A stretch of DNA of 64,000 nt, taken from Salmonella enterica subsp. houtenae serovar Houten. GTDB taxonomy: Bacteria; Pseudomonadota; Gammaproteobacteria; Enterobacterales; Enterobacteriaceae. The stretch covers positions 2,914,001-2,978,000 of the forward strand of contig LS483478.1 of NCBI GenBank assembly GCA_900478215.1, in the 5' to 3' direction. Both the position numbers and the translations under genes were made by a program. The notes beneath the pieces are model-generated. The model worked only from the letters and a program-made list of their open reading frames with translations. It had not been told where the DNA came from and did no database searches. The number at the start of each line of letters is the position of its first letter. Position 1 is the first letter of the stretch. Below, piece after piece: positions 38,159 through 47,882 of the stretch.

Positions 38159-38479
38159 TCAGGCTTTTTCCAGCGTACACAGCAACGGATGCTCGTTCTC
38201 CCTTGCATACTTGTTCACCATCGCCACTTTGGTTTCCGCCACCTCGGCGGTAAACACGCCGCAGATAGCTTTGCCTTGATAGTGAACTGCAAGCATCAAT
38301 TGCGTTGCACGTTCTACATCATAAGAAAAGAATTTTTGTAACACGTCAATAACAAACTCCATCGGAGTGTAATCATCATTGACTAATATCACTTTATACA
38401 TAGATGGCGGTTTTAGCGCGTCGCGCACGCTATCTTCCACCAACGGGTCAAAATCCAGCCAATCGTTCGTCTTACCCAT
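38159..38479 (-). CDS. clpS: ClpS, ClpA adaptor and N-degron receptor
   Basis: The 106-aa adaptor recognises N-terminal Leu, Phe, Tyr and Trp and hands these proteins to ClpAP. The family core YKVILVNDDYTPMEFVIDVL (about residues 28-47) includes the Asn-Asp-Asp that binds the N-degron. It lies just upstream of clpA. Confidence 0.96.
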   Translation of the reverse strand: MGKTNDWLDFDPLVEDSVRDALKPPSMYKVILVNDDYTPMEFVIDVLQKFFSYDVERATQLMLAVHYQGKAICGVFTAEVAETKVAMVNKYARENEHPLLCTLEKA

Positions 38480-38802
38480 TGTCAGTCGTCATTATCGGTT
38501 ACGGTTGCCGGCAGGAAAATCTGCCGCTGACCAGAGTCTATGCACACAATCAATCTACCTCAATTGATAGATAACTAACATCTATCAGTACCATCCGCGA
38601 CATCTGTCACATTCCCGGCAATAGCGTTAACTGCTTCAAATTTTTGATTCATTTTTACCCGATCCCCCCTGCCTGATGCTTGACGCCTCGCCTGATTTCT
38701 CTAAATTGTAGTGTCGAGAGTTGGTGAGGTTTTGAACAGCCCCCACTCCGTCACCGGTTCATTCCATCTTACTTATATAAGATTTACGAAGGATGTCGAA
38801 GC
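38480..38802. promoter_or_regulatory. Divergent control region clpS/cspD
   Basis: No gene is seen in these 323 nt, which must hold the clpSA and cspD promoters. A TTACGAAGGATG ribosome-site context lies before cspD. Confidence 0.5.
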
Positions 38803-39024
38803 ATGGAAACGGGTACTGTAAAGTGGTTCAACAATGCCAAAGGGTTTGGTTTCATCTGCCCTGAAGGCGGCGGCGAGGATATTTTCGCCCATTACTCCAC
38901 CATTCAGATGGATGGTTACAGAACGCTTAAAGCCGGGCAGTCTGTCCGGTTTGATGTCCACCAGGGGCCAAAAGGCAATCACGCCAGCGTCATCGTGCCC
39001 ATCGAAGCAGAGGCCGTTGCATAG
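38803..39024 (+). CDS. cspD: CspD, stationary-phase cold-shock-domain protein
   Basis: The 73-aa protein has the cold-shock fold with RNP1 KGFGFICPEG and RNP2-like DIFAHYSTI. In E. coli CspD binds single-stranded DNA, inhibits replication and accumulates in stationary phase and slow growth (established). Confidence 0.96.
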   Translation: METGTVKWFNNAKGFGFICPEGGGEDIFAHYSTIQMDGYRTLKAGQSVRFDVHQGPKGNHASVIVPIEAEAVA

Positions 39025-39056
39025 CTCCTCTGTCTCATTGTGTACATCCAGGAGGC

Positions 39057-39087
39057 AAAATGCCAGCCCGATCGGCTGGCATTTTTA
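39057..39087 (+). terminator. Terminator after cspD
   Basis: The stem AAAATGCCAGCC/GGCTGGCATTTTT lies about 35 nt past the cspD stop and ends in a T run. Confidence 0.85.
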
Positions 39088-39108
39088 TTTCTGGCTGATA
39101 ACGCCATT

Positions 39109-39145
39109 GCCTGATGGCGACACTGTTGCATCTTATCAGGCCGAC
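39109..39145. repeat. REP-like element between cspD and macB
   Basis: GCCTGATGGCGAC...TATCAGGCC forms the imperfect palindrome of a REP unit between the two convergent genes. Confidence 0.6.
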
Positions 39146-39162
39146 AAATGACGTCAGCAAGA

Positions 39163-41109
39163 TTACTCCCTTGCCAGCGCATCCACCGGGTCCAGTCGCG
39201 CCGCGTTTCTCGCCGGTAGCCAGCCAAACAGGATCCCAGTAAACGTCGAACATAAAAACGCGCTCGCCAGCGCAGTCAGTGAAAAACCGATCTCCCAGCC
39301 GGGCAGGAAAAGCTGTAGCATAAATGCGATTAACATCGACAAGCTAATTCCCAGCGCCCCCCCAACCAGACAGACCAGCACCGCTTCAATAAGAAACTGC
39401 TGTAGCACATCACTGGCACGTGCGCCTACCGCCATACGGATGCCGATTTCACGCGTTCGCTCGGTGACGGAAACCAGCATAATATTCATAACGCCGATGC
39501 CGCCGACAACCAGCGAAATGACGGCCACCAGCGTCAGAAATAACTGAAGGGTATAGGTGGTTTTTTCAGCAGTTTTCAGGACGCTGTCCATATTCCAGGT
39601 GAAGAAGTCTTTTTTACCGTGGCGTAAGGTGAGCAGGCGGGTAAGCTGCTGTTCAGCCTGATTGCTATTAACGCCATCTTTCACACGAACGGTGATCGAG
39701 TTAAGCCATGACTGACCCATTATGCGATCTGACATCGTGCTGTAGGGCAACCAAATCTGCAACAGATTGCTATTGCCGTACATGGACTGTTTCTCTTCCG
39801 CCACGCCAATAACAATAACGGGCATATTTCCCACCAGCACCACTTCCCCTATGACATTCGCTTTATTTGGAAATAGCTGGCGTCGCGTGTTGGCATCCAG
39901 CACCACCACCTGCGCGCGATCCCGTTGCTGTACCGCATTGAAGGTGTTCCCCTCGCTAAAGGAGATGCCATAAACGTTAAAATAATCGCCACTAACGCCA
40001 CTAGCGTTTACCGCGATATCAATATTGCCATAGCGAAGACGTAAGCTCTTTGAAACGCTGGGCGTCGCAGAGTTAACCCACGGCTGTTTCTGAATAGCAA
40101 CCAGATCGTCATATTTCAGCACCTGTCGATACTGCGGGTTGTCGTCGCCGAAATCTTTGCCCGGGTGAATATCAATCGTGTTAGTGCCCATAGCGCGGAT
40201 ATCCGCCAGTACCATCTGTTTTGCGGCGTCGCCGACCACCACAATCGACACCACCGACGCAATACCGATAATAATTCCCAGCATGGTCAGTAAAGTCCGC
40301 ATTTTGTTAGCAGCCATCGCTAACCACGCCATCGACAGCGCTTCGCGAAAGCTGCTGGCAAATTGACGCCAGCCGGAAGCCGTACTAACTGCGGCAGCGG
40401 CAACGTCTTGTTCGCGTTTCTTTTCCTGCGCAGGCGGATTATGGACAATCTTGCCATCGTGAATTTCAATAATCCGCTCCGCCTGGGCGGCAACCAGCGG
40501 ATCGTGCGTCACAATGATCACCGTATGTCCGCGATCGCGCAGTTGGCGCAAAATCGCCATCACCTCTTCGCCGGAGTGGCTATCCAGCGCGCCGGTCGGC
40601 TCATCCGCCAGAATCACTTGTCCGCCGTTCATCAGCGCGCGGGCAATACTGACGCGCTGCTGCTGTCCACCAGAAAGCTGCGAAGGTGGGTAATCGACGC
40701 GATCGCTTAGTCCCAGCCGCAGAAGCAACTCTCTGGCGCGCGCCTGTCGTTTTTTGCGTTCAATGCCGGCGTAGACGGCGGGGACTTCAACATTTTGCGC
40801 TGCCGTTAAATGCGACAATAGATGATAGCGCTGAAAGATAAAGCCAAAATGCTCGCGCCGCAGCTGCGCCAGCGCATCCGGGTCCAGCGTCGAAACGTCC
40901 CGCCCTGCCACCCGATAAGTGCCGCTGGTCGGTTTATCCAGGCATCCGAGGATATTCATCAGCGTTGATTTTCCAGAACCGGAAACGCCGACAATCGCTA
41001 CCATCTCCCCGGCATGGATTTGCAGAGAGATATCTTTCAACACCGCCACCTGCTCTTCTCCGGAGGGGTAGCTGCGGCTCACATTACGCAGTTCAAGCAA
41101 TGCCGTCAT
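39163..41109 (-). CDS. macB: MacB, ABC-type tripartite efflux transporter
   Basis: The 648-aa protein couples cytosolic ATP hydrolysis to periplasmic transport (mechanotransmission) and works with MacA and TolC. The N-terminal ATPase has Walker A GVSGSGKST (residues 41-49), signature LSGGQQQRVSIARAL and Walker B VILADEPTGALD. One membrane helix (about residue 275), a large periplasmic domain and three C-terminal helices follow. In Salmonella MacAB aids survival in macrophages under oxidative stress (established). It overlaps macA by 4 nt. Confidence 0.96.
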   Translation of the reverse strand: MTALLELRNVSRSYPSGEEQVAVLKDISLQIHAGEMVAIVGVSGSGKSTLMNILGCLDKPTSGTYRVAGRDVSTLDPDALAQLRREHFGFIFQRYHLLSHLTAAQNVEVPAVYAGIERKKRQARARELLLRLGLSDRVDYPPSQLSGGQQQRVSIARALMNGGQVILADEPTGALDSHSGEEVMAILRQLRDRGHTVIIVTHDPLVAAQAERIIEIHDGKIVHNPPAQEKKREQDVAAAAVSTASGWRQFASSFREALSMAWLAMAANKMRTLLTMLGIIIGIASVVSIVVVGDAAKQMVLADIRAMGTNTIDIHPGKDFGDDNPQYRQVLKYDDLVAIQKQPWVNSATPSVSKSLRLRYGNIDIAVNASGVSGDYFNVYGISFSEGNTFNAVQQRDRAQVVVLDANTRRQLFPNKANVIGEVVLVGNMPVIVIGVAEEKQSMYGNSNLLQIWLPYSTMSDRIMGQSWLNSITVRVKDGVNSNQAEQQLTRLLTLRHGKKDFFTWNMDSVLKTAEKTTYTLQLFLTLVAVISLVVGGIGVMNIMLVSVTERTREIGIRMAVGARASDVLQQFLIEAVLVCLVGGALGISLSMLIAFMLQLFLPGWEIGFSLTALASAFLCSTFTGILFGWLPARNAARLDPVDALARE

Positions 41110-42224
41110 GGCGTCGCTCCTGGCCTGCTCTCGCTGATGATCACCTCATCGCCCGCTTCCAGACCTTTCACCACTTCCACGTCTGTATCGTTACGCTCGC
41201 CAATGACCACTTCGCGCTCACGTTTTTCACCGTTACGCAACAGCGCCACTTTATAACGATTGTCGCCCACCGGTTCGCCAAGCGCGGCGAGAGGAATAAT
41301 CAGCACATTTTTGACATCCATGAGTTCAATATAAACCTGCGCGGTCATATCAAGACGCAAGATTCTTTTCGGGTTCGGCACTTCAAACCGGGCGTAATAA
41401 AAAATAGCGTCGTTGATCTTTTCCGGCGTCGGCAGAATATCTTTTAAAACGCCTTCATAGCGCGTTTGCGGATCGCCTGCAATGGTGAACCATGCTTTCT
41501 GCCCCGCCCGAAGATGGATCACGTCCGCTTCCGAGACCTGCGCTTTTACCAGCATGGTGCTCATATCCGCCAGCGTCAGAATATTGGGCGCCTGCTGAGC
41601 TGCAATCACCGTTTGTCCTTGCAGGGTAGTGATTTGCGTCACTTCCCCCGCCATGGGGGCAACAATACGGGTATATTCCAGGTTGGTTTTCGCGGTGTCC
41701 AAAGAGGCCCGATTACGTTTGATCTGCGCATCAATAGTGCCAATACGCGCCTGTTTAACCGCCATCTCCGTCGCCGCGGTATCCAGATCCTGTTGCGATA
41801 CCGCCTGAGTCTTAGCTAACTGCTGCTGGCGCGTCAGCGTAACCCGCGCCAGCTTTAACTCAGCGGCTGCCTGCTGACGCTCCGCGTTCAGCTCCATCAG
41901 GGTGGCCTCGACCTCTTTTATCTGGTTCTCCGCCTGCTCGGGATCAATCACGCCGAGTAGCTGATCTTTTTTGACGTTATCGCCAATGGAGACCAGCAGC
42001 GTTTTCAACTGGCCGCTCACCTGCGCGCCAACATCCACTTTACGCAACGCGTCCAGTTTTCCAGTCGCCAGTACACTCTGTTCAAGATCGCCTGGCCGCA
42101 CGATTAATGTCTGATAAGTTGGCAGCGGCGCATTTAGCATTCGCCAGCTAGCCATCCCCCCCACTAAAAGAATTAAAATAATGATCAGATAACGCTTTTT
42201 AAATTTCTTTCCCTTAGCACGCAT
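41106..42224 (-). CDS. macA: MacA, periplasmic adaptor of the MacAB-TolC pump
   Basis: The 372-aa membrane-fusion protein has an N-terminal membrane anchor (KRYLIIILILLVGGMASW), a lipoyl domain, a helical hairpin (about residues 95-170, rich in Glu, Gln and Ala) that meets TolC, and beta-barrel domains. Its stop overlaps the macB start by 4 nt, showing coupling. It is divergent from ybjX. Confidence 0.96.
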   Translation of the reverse strand: MRAKGKKFKKRYLIIILILLVGGMASWRMLNAPLPTYQTLIVRPGDLEQSVLATGKLDALRKVDVGAQVSGQLKTLLVSIGDNVKKDQLLGVIDPEQAENQIKEVEATLMELNAERQQAAAELKLARVTLTRQQQLAKTQAVSQQDLDTAATEMAVKQARIGTIDAQIKRNRASLDTAKTNLEYTRIVAPMAGEVTQITTLQGQTVIAAQQAPNILTLADMSTMLVKAQVSEADVIHLRAGQKAWFTIAGDPQTRYEGVLKDILPTPEKINDAIFYYARFEVPNPKRILRLDMTAQVYIELMDVKNVLIIPLAALGEPVGDNRYKVALLRNGEKREREVVIGERNDTDVEVVKGLEAGDEVIISESRPGATP

Positions 42225-42321
42225 AGAAATCCTGACGGCAAAATTTTAACCAGAAAGTAAACCATATCTAAACAAACATGACGCAATAAAGATAGCGCCG
42301 GCTGTATTGACGATTGGTTAA

Positions 42322-42337
42322 TGTTTCCTGTGGTTCA
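42322..42337 (+). promoter_or_regulatory. Candidate PhoP box upstream of ybjX
   Basis: GTTTC-CTGTG-GTTCA matches the direct-repeat PhoP box (GTTTA-N5-GTTTA) at 8 of 10 positions and is followed at 42343-42348 by a -10-like GATAAT. Members of this VirK/YbjX family are PhoPQ-activated in Salmonella (established). If this promoter is real, transcription starts near 42355, which favours the second ATG of ybjX at 42370. Confidence 0.45.
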
Positions 42338-42351
42338 ATCTCGATAATCTT

Positions 42352-43320
42352 ATGTCGCGGATTACGATCATGACACAGCTTACAGATAATACCTGGTACA
42401 CTTCAGATTACATCTCTCCTTTACAATTATTTATTCGTCTGACGCGCGGGCAATTACAGCCAGGGAAATTCTGGCGTAAAGCCAGCTTTCGTCGCAAATT
42501 TTTAATCCGCTCATTAGTCATGCCGCGTGCGACCAGCCAATTACTGACGAATCTCACCCAATGGCCGGAGTTAAATACTTTACTTGCTCGTCAGCCGCGT
42601 TTGCCTATTCGGCTACATCGTCCTTATATGGCTGTAAATATTAAACGCGATTTCGCCTTAGATGCTCTGTGTTTTCATTATCAACAGATGCGCCAGTTTT
42701 TATCGCGGGAACAACAAGTTAGCTATTTAAGTCAGTATGGCCTGAACTTTGCTAAATTTGAAACTAAAACCGGCGAATTGTTTCAACTTGATTTAGTCAG
42801 TCTGGTCTCACTGGATAAAGAAGGTGAAAGCACTATTGTTGTTCGCGATGCACAGTTACGTATTCTGGCAGAGATCACATTTACCCTGTGTCGCTTTAAT
42901 CAACAATGCACACTATTTATCGGCGGATTGCAGGGCGCGGCAAACGACGTCCCTCACGAGGTTATCCAGCAGGCGACCAAAGCCTGCCATGGTCTTTTTC
43001 CCAAACGCATCGTGATGGAGGCTCTCTGTCAGTTTGCGCAAGTTTTTCAGGCAGAACAAATTATAGCCGTGAGTAACGATGCGCACGTTTACCGTAGCTG
43101 GCGATACATGGATAAAAAGACGCAAATGCATGCCGACTATGACGCGTTTTGGGAATCGTTAGGCGGTGAAAGAATTAAAGGGAATTACTATGCGCTGCCG
43201 CTGGCGATCGCCCGAAAAAGCGAAGCGGAGATCGCCAGTAAAAAACGGGCCGAGTATCGCCGCCGCTATGCTTTACTCGATAGCATCGTCGAGCAGGTTC
43301 CGGCCACATTCAAACGCTAA
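42352..43320 (+). CDS. ybjX: YbjX, VirK/DUF535-family protein
   Basis: The protein has 322 residues from ATG 42352, or 316 from ATG 42370 (MTQLTDNTWYTSDY). It belongs to the DUF535 family with Salmonella VirK and SomA, linked to resistance to antimicrobial peptides and to envelope modification under PhoPQ (established for relatives). The family core includes NIKRDFALDALCFHYQQM and the C-terminal DAFWESLGGER. No signal peptide or membrane helix is evident. The biochemical activity is unknown. Confidence 0.9.
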   Translation: MSRITIMTQLTDNTWYTSDYISPLQLFIRLTRGQLQPGKFWRKASFRRKFLIRSLVMPRATSQLLTNLTQWPELNTLLARQPRLPIRLHRPYMAVNIKRDFALDALCFHYQQMRQFLSREQQVSYLSQYGLNFAKFETKTGELFQLDLVSLVSLDKEGESTIVVRDAQLRILAEITFTLCRFNQQCTLFIGGLQGAANDVPHEVIQQATKACHGLFPKRIVMEALCQFAQVFQAEQIIAVSNDAHVYRSWRYMDKKTQMHADYDAFWESLGGERIKGNYYALPLAIARKSEAEIASKKRAEYRRRYALLDSIVEQVPATFKR

Positions 43321-44975
43321 TCCGCCCGGCCCCGCGCCAGCCAAACCACGCGCGAGAACATCTTTCTGAACAGCGGCGGCACGGCGTCAATTCCCCGCCG
43401 CCCGGCTTCCATCGCGACTTCAATTGCCAAATCCGGCTTTGACGAGCGGTGGATAGCTTTAGTGATAATTTTCCGGGTATTCATCGGCACATTAGGCGGA
43501 AGCTGCGCAACCCGGTGAAAAACATCGGCAAAGCCCTGACGATACATAAAATGTTCCATATCCAGCGCAGGCAGCGCCGTGAGATGTTCGCGTTCTTCTT
43601 CCCGATCGTTATTAAGCAGGCTGCGGACCGTCGCGGCATATTTTTTCCCCGCTTCGTCGCCATCTACCAGGACATGCCACTCAATTCCCATACGGCGGGC
43701 GAACTTCACCAGCGGTTTCAGGCCGGACTGGGCAAACTCAATGACTTTAATGCCCTCCGCATCAAAATGATGTCCACACTGACGCGCCAGCTCATTAATA
43801 ACCCAGGTTTCCGTCTCACCTTCCACCAGCAGCCAGCAACGCGCAAACAGCGACGACGCGCGATTAAAGCGGATATGAAAGGCGATGCGCCGTCCATCTT
43901 CCGCGCTTAACCCGCCCGGGCCCAGACGCCAGGCGGCGACGCGGGAAGATTCGCGCACCAGCCGTACGACATGCTCCACCGGCGTTAACGAGAGCAGCTC
44001 GCCTGAGTTGGTTGTCGCTATCCGCTGTAGCGGTAACAGATTGAGCAATTGCCAGGCGACCGAGAGCATAATGGGATGTAAACGGGTTTCCGGATCTTCC
44101 ACCAGCAATAACGGTCGCGCGTCTTTATGTAACCGCAGCGTCCCTTTCGCCTGTAACAACGTGGAGAAAAGCCCCAGCAGGATCACCCGATGCGACCGGC
44201 TGCCCGGTTTGTCGATCATCCGATTAATAATATCCAGATAGCGCCAACTGCGCTGCTCATTTTGCGAACGCCGGCGCATGAGTCGGTGACGCGCCTGTCC
44301 TGCGCCCTGCTCCGAAAAATAGTGCTCAAGTAGTTGCACCATCGCGGACAGTCCCTGACGAATCTGCCCGTCGGTTAAATTTTGCGGTCGGGTCGCCAGC
44401 TCACGCGCCAGAAAATCTAACTGTCGGGCCGTGACTTCAACATCCGGCACATTGGGCACCGTACCGTTGCGAATACGTCGCATAAAGCGCGCATCGCGCA
44501 AACGTAGCACTGGCATCAAACGAACCAGGTGGCGCACCTGATCGTTAATATTCTCCACCGGCAATGGCTGCCCATCGCTATTAAGAAAACTGCGCAATGT
44601 CATCACGCTGCCATCAGCGCCGCATTCGCCCTCTAGCCGATAAAAAATACGGTGAAAATCATCCTGGCAAGGCGACCAGCATGCTTCCAGCGCCCGATAA
44701 CGACGTACCCGATGCCGCCCTGGCTGCGTTTCGCGAAAAGTCAGAATAATATGCAGGTGATGCTCGCGTCCTTTTATGTCGCCAGGCGGAAACCAGAAAT
44801 CCTCACGGGCAAAATGGTAGAGATCGAGTTCCGGCGACAATAACAGAGTCAGCGCATCCAGCAAGCTGGATTTGCCCCAGGCGTTCTCCCCAATCAGCAC
44901 GTTGTTTTGCTCCAGCATCAACGACAGCCGGTTGATACCGCGAAATCCCACTATTTCAACGCGTTCGAGAATCAT
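43317..44975 (-). CDS. ybjD: YbjD, OLD-family ATPase/TOPRIM nuclease
   Basis: The 552-aa protein has an N-terminal ABC-type ATPase with Walker A GENAWGKSSLLDAL near residue 32 and a C-terminal TOPRIM domain with LLVEGETETWVI and the DxD-like VLVDGDEAGKKYAA. This is the overcoming-lysogenization-defect architecture; a function in DNA repair or phage defence is possible but unproven for YbjD. It overlaps the ybjX stop by 4 nt on the opposite strand. In E. coli aqpZ lies next to it; here aqpZ is absent. Confidence 0.92.
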   Translation of the reverse strand: MILERVEIVGFRGINRLSLMLEQNNVLIGENAWGKSSLLDALTLLLSPELDLYHFAREDFWFPPGDIKGREHHLHIILTFRETQPGRHRVRRYRALEACWSPCQDDFHRIFYRLEGECGADGSVMTLRSFLNSDGQPLPVENINDQVRHLVRLMPVLRLRDARFMRRIRNGTVPNVPDVEVTARQLDFLARELATRPQNLTDGQIRQGLSAMVQLLEHYFSEQGAGQARHRLMRRRSQNEQRSWRYLDIINRMIDKPGSRSHRVILLGLFSTLLQAKGTLRLHKDARPLLLVEDPETRLHPIMLSVAWQLLNLLPLQRIATTNSGELLSLTPVEHVVRLVRESSRVAAWRLGPGGLSAEDGRRIAFHIRFNRASSLFARCWLLVEGETETWVINELARQCGHHFDAEGIKVIEFAQSGLKPLVKFARRMGIEWHVLVDGDEAGKKYAATVRSLLNNDREEEREHLTALPALDMEHFMYRQGFADVFHRVAQLPPNVPMNTRKIITKAIHRSSKPDLAIEVAMEAGRRGIDAVPPLFRKMFSRVVWLARGRAD

Positions 44976-45175
44976 GCTTCCTCCAGAAAAGCGTCACCAC
45001 TCCAGTAAACTCACCGCAGTATAACGACAAATGCTTCCGCCTGGCGCGATATTCCCCCCTTTGCCCGAGGCAACTGTCTGATAAATGTACGGCTGACGGT
45101 GTCGCTTTACTGATAGTCTGGAATTCGGTAGTGTCATGTACGCTATTCAAACAATAAAAAAGGGCCCGGCTGTTC

Positions 45176-46075
45176 ATGTTTTCAGGACTTTTAATCATTC
45201 TGGTTCCACTGATTGTGGGCTATCTCATTCCACTGCGACATAAAGCCGCATTACAACTCATTAACCGGCTGCTGAGCTGGATCGTGTATCTTATTCTCTT
45301 TTTTATGGGAATAAGCCTGGCGTTTTTGGATAACCTCGCCAGTAATCTGGTCGCGATTTTTCATTATTCCGCTGTCAGTATTACGATTATTTTATTGTGT
45401 AATATCGCCGCCTTATTGTGGCTGGAACGTACCCTCCCGTGGCGTCACCATCATCAGCAGGAAAAACTGCCTTCGCGTATTGCTATGGCGCTGGAGTCGC
45501 TGCAACTGTGCGGCGTAGTGGTATTGGGATTTGTTATCGGCCTGAGCGGACTCTCTGTTTTACAGCACGCCACGGAAGCCAGTGAATATACGCTGATCTT
45601 TTTATTGTTCCTGGTGGGGATTCAGCTACGAAATAGCGGCATGACCTTAAAGCAAATTATGCTTAACCGCCGGGGAATGATTGTCGCGGTCGTTGTCGTG
45701 GCAAGCTCATTACTGGGCGGCGTGATTAATGCGTTTATCCTGGACTTACCGCTAAAAACCGCCCTAGCGATGGCATCAGGTTTCGGCTGGTACTCTCTTT
45801 CCGGTATTTTGCTGACGGAATCGTTTGGACCGGTTATCGGCAGCGCGGCATTTTTTAACGATCTGGCCCGCGAACTTTTGGCCATTATGCTTATTCCCGG
45901 TCTGGTTCGCCGCAGCCGTTCAACGGCGTTGGGCCTGTGCGGAGCGACCTCAATGGACTTTACGTTACCGGTATTACAGCGTTCCGGCGGCGTAGAGATT
46001 GTTCCGGCGGCCATCGTTCATGGCTTTATCCTCAGCCTGTTGGTGCCACTCTTAATGGCGTTCTTCTCGGCCTGA
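45176..46075 (+). CDS. lysO: LysO (YbjE), L-lysine exporter
   Basis: The 299-aa membrane protein (MFSGLLIILVPLIVGYLIPL...) matches E. coli LysO, which exports L-lysine and the toxic analogue thialysine and is controlled by ArgP (established). About eight hydrophobic segments are present. The C-terminal half has the DUF340 core SGFGWYSLSGILLTESFGP and FFNDLARELLAIML. It lies directly after ybjD, without aqpZ. Confidence 0.94.
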   Translation: MFSGLLIILVPLIVGYLIPLRHKAALQLINRLLSWIVYLILFFMGISLAFLDNLASNLVAIFHYSAVSITIILLCNIAALLWLERTLPWRHHHQQEKLPSRIAMALESLQLCGVVVLGFVIGLSGLSVLQHATEASEYTLIFLLFLVGIQLRNSGMTLKQIMLNRRGMIVAVVVVASSLLGGVINAFILDLPLKTALAMASGFGWYSLSGILLTESFGPVIGSAAFFNDLARELLAIMLIPGLVRRSRSTALGLCGATSMDFTLPVLQRSGGVEIVPAAIVHGFILSLLVPLLMAFFSA

Positions 46076-46108
46076 TACCTCTCTGGCGGTAGGCATCTGC
46101 CGCCAAAA

Positions 46109-46206
46109 TTGCGCTAAATCAATCTCCCTGCAAATTATGGCAGAAATCCCTTTTATCTCTTTGTTCACAGGCATAATCTTAAACATGTATATTAAATATA
46201 ACTTTA
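46109..46206 (+). promoter_or_regulatory. Control region of hcp: FNR-like and NsrR-like sites
   Basis: TTGCGCTAAATCAA at 46109-46122 matches an FNR site at 8 of 10 positions. At 46181-46206 an AT-rich palindrome with arms ACATGTATAT and ATATAACTT matches the NsrR pattern. In E. coli hcp-hcr is activated by FNR and repressed by NsrR (established). Confidence 0.6.
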
Positions 46207-46218
46207 AAGGGTGTGACC

Positions 46219-47871
46219 ATGTTTTGTGTGCAATGTGAACAAACCATCCGTACGCCAGCCGGAAACGGCTGCTCCTACGCGCAGGGAATGTGCGGTAAAA
46301 CGGCTGAAACGTCCGATCTGCAGGATCTGCTGATTGCGGCCTTGCAAGGTTTGTCTGCCTGGGCTGCAAAATCCCGTGAATATGGCATCATTAATCACGA
46401 CGTTGATAACTTTGCGCCGCGCGCGTTTTTCTCTACGCTGACCAACGTTAACTTCGACTCTCCGCGTATCGTCGGCTATGCCCGTGACGCTATCGCCATG
46501 CGTGAAGCGTTGAAAGCCCAGTGCCTGAGCGTGGATGCCAATGCGCATTGCGACAATCCGATGGCCGAACTGCAACTGGTCAGCGACGATCTGGGCGAGC
46601 TGCAACGTCAGGCGGCGGAATTTACCCCGAATAAAGATAAAGCCGCCATTGGTGAGAACATCCTCGGCCTGCGTCTGCTGTGCCTGTACGGTCTGAAAGG
46701 CGCGGCGGCTTATATGGAACACGCCCACGTTCTCGGGAAGTCAGACAACGACATCTACGCCCAGTACCATAAAATTATGGCCTGGCTCGGCACCAGGCCT
46801 GCTGATATGAACGCTCTGCTAGAGTGCGCAATGGAAATCGGCCAGATGAACTTTAAAGTGATGAGCATTCTGGATGCCGGTGAAACCACTCAATACGGTC
46901 ACCCAACGCCGACTCAGGTCAACGTCAAAGCGACTGAAGGCAAGTGCATTCTGATCTCCGGTCACGATCTGAAAGATCTCTACAACTTACTGGAGCAGAC
47001 CGAAGGCACCGGCGTTAACGTCTACACTCACGGTGAAATGCTGCCCGCACATGGCTATCCGGAACTGCGTAAATTCAAGCATCTGGTTGGTAACTACGGC
47101 AGCGGCTGGCAGAATCAGCAGGTCGAGTTCGCCCGCTTCCCTGGTCCAATCGTGATGACCTCTAACTGCATCATCGACCCGACTGTGGGTAATTATGACG
47201 ATCGTATCTGGACCCGCAGCATTGTAGGCTGGCCGGGTGTAAGCCACCTTGAAGGCGACGACTTCGGGCCGGTTATCGCCCAGGCGCAGCAGATGGCGGG
47301 CTTCCCGTATAGCGAAATCCCGCATCTCATCACCGTCGGTTTTGGCCGTCAGACCTTGCTCGGCGCTGCCGATACGCTAATCGATCTGGTCAGTCGTGAA
47401 AAACTGCGCCACATCTTCCTGGTCGGCGGCTGTGACGGCGCGCGCGGCGAGCGCAACTACTTTACCGATTTCGCCACCAGCGTACCGGATGACTGCCTGA
47501 TCCTGACTCTGGCGTGCGGTAAATACCGTTTCAACAAACTGGAGTTCGGCGACATCGAAGGGCTGCCGCGTCTGGTCGATGCCGGTCAGTGTAACGATGC
47601 TTACTCCGCGATTATCCTGGCGGTGACGCTGGCGGAAAAACTGGGCTGCGGCGTAAACGATCTGCCGCTATCGCTGGTGCTCTCATGGTTTGAGCAGAAA
47701 GCGATCGTTATTCTGCTGACGCTGCTGTCATTAGGCGTGAAAAATATTGTCACCGGGCCGACCGCGCCGGGTTTCTTCACGCCGGATCTGCTGGCTATCC
47801 TCAACGAGAAGTTCGGTCTTCGTTCCGTGACCACCGTTGAAGAAGACATGAAGCAATTGCTGAGCGCGTAA
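46219..47871 (+). CDS. hcp: Hcp, hybrid cluster protein (NO reductase)
   Basis: Hcp is a high-affinity nitric oxide reductase and S-nitrosylase-complex protein of anaerobic cells. The 550-aa protein starts at ATG 46219; a GTG two codons upstream is ignored. The proximal cluster cysteines are Cys3, Cys6, Cys18 and Cys25 (MFCVQCEQ...GCSYAQGMCGK). The hybrid cluster ligands lie in the C-terminal two-thirds (VGGCDGARGERNYF, LTLACGKYRFN, VDAGQCNDAYSAI). It is followed after 8-11 nt by hcr. Confidence 0.96.
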   Translation: MFCVQCEQTIRTPAGNGCSYAQGMCGKTAETSDLQDLLIAALQGLSAWAAKSREYGIINHDVDNFAPRAFFSTLTNVNFDSPRIVGYARDAIAMREALKAQCLSVDANAHCDNPMAELQLVSDDLGELQRQAAEFTPNKDKAAIGENILGLRLLCLYGLKGAAAYMEHAHVLGKSDNDIYAQYHKIMAWLGTRPADMNALLECAMEIGQMNFKVMSILDAGETTQYGHPTPTQVNVKATEGKCILISGHDLKDLYNLLEQTEGTGVNVYTHGEMLPAHGYPELRKFKHLVGNYGSGWQNQQVEFARFPGPIVMTSNCIIDPTVGNYDDRIWTRSIVGWPGVSHLEGDDFGPVIAQAQQMAGFPYSEIPHLITVGFGRQTLLGAADTLIDLVSREKLRHIFLVGGCDGARGERNYFTDFATSVPDDCLILTLACGKYRFNKLEFGDIEGLPRLVDAGQCNDAYSAIILAVTLAEKLGCGVNDLPLSLVLSWFEQKAIVILLTLLSLGVKNIVTGPTAPGFFTPDLLAILNEKFGLRSVTTVEEDMKQLLSA

Positions 47872-47882
47872 GGAGATCAATG

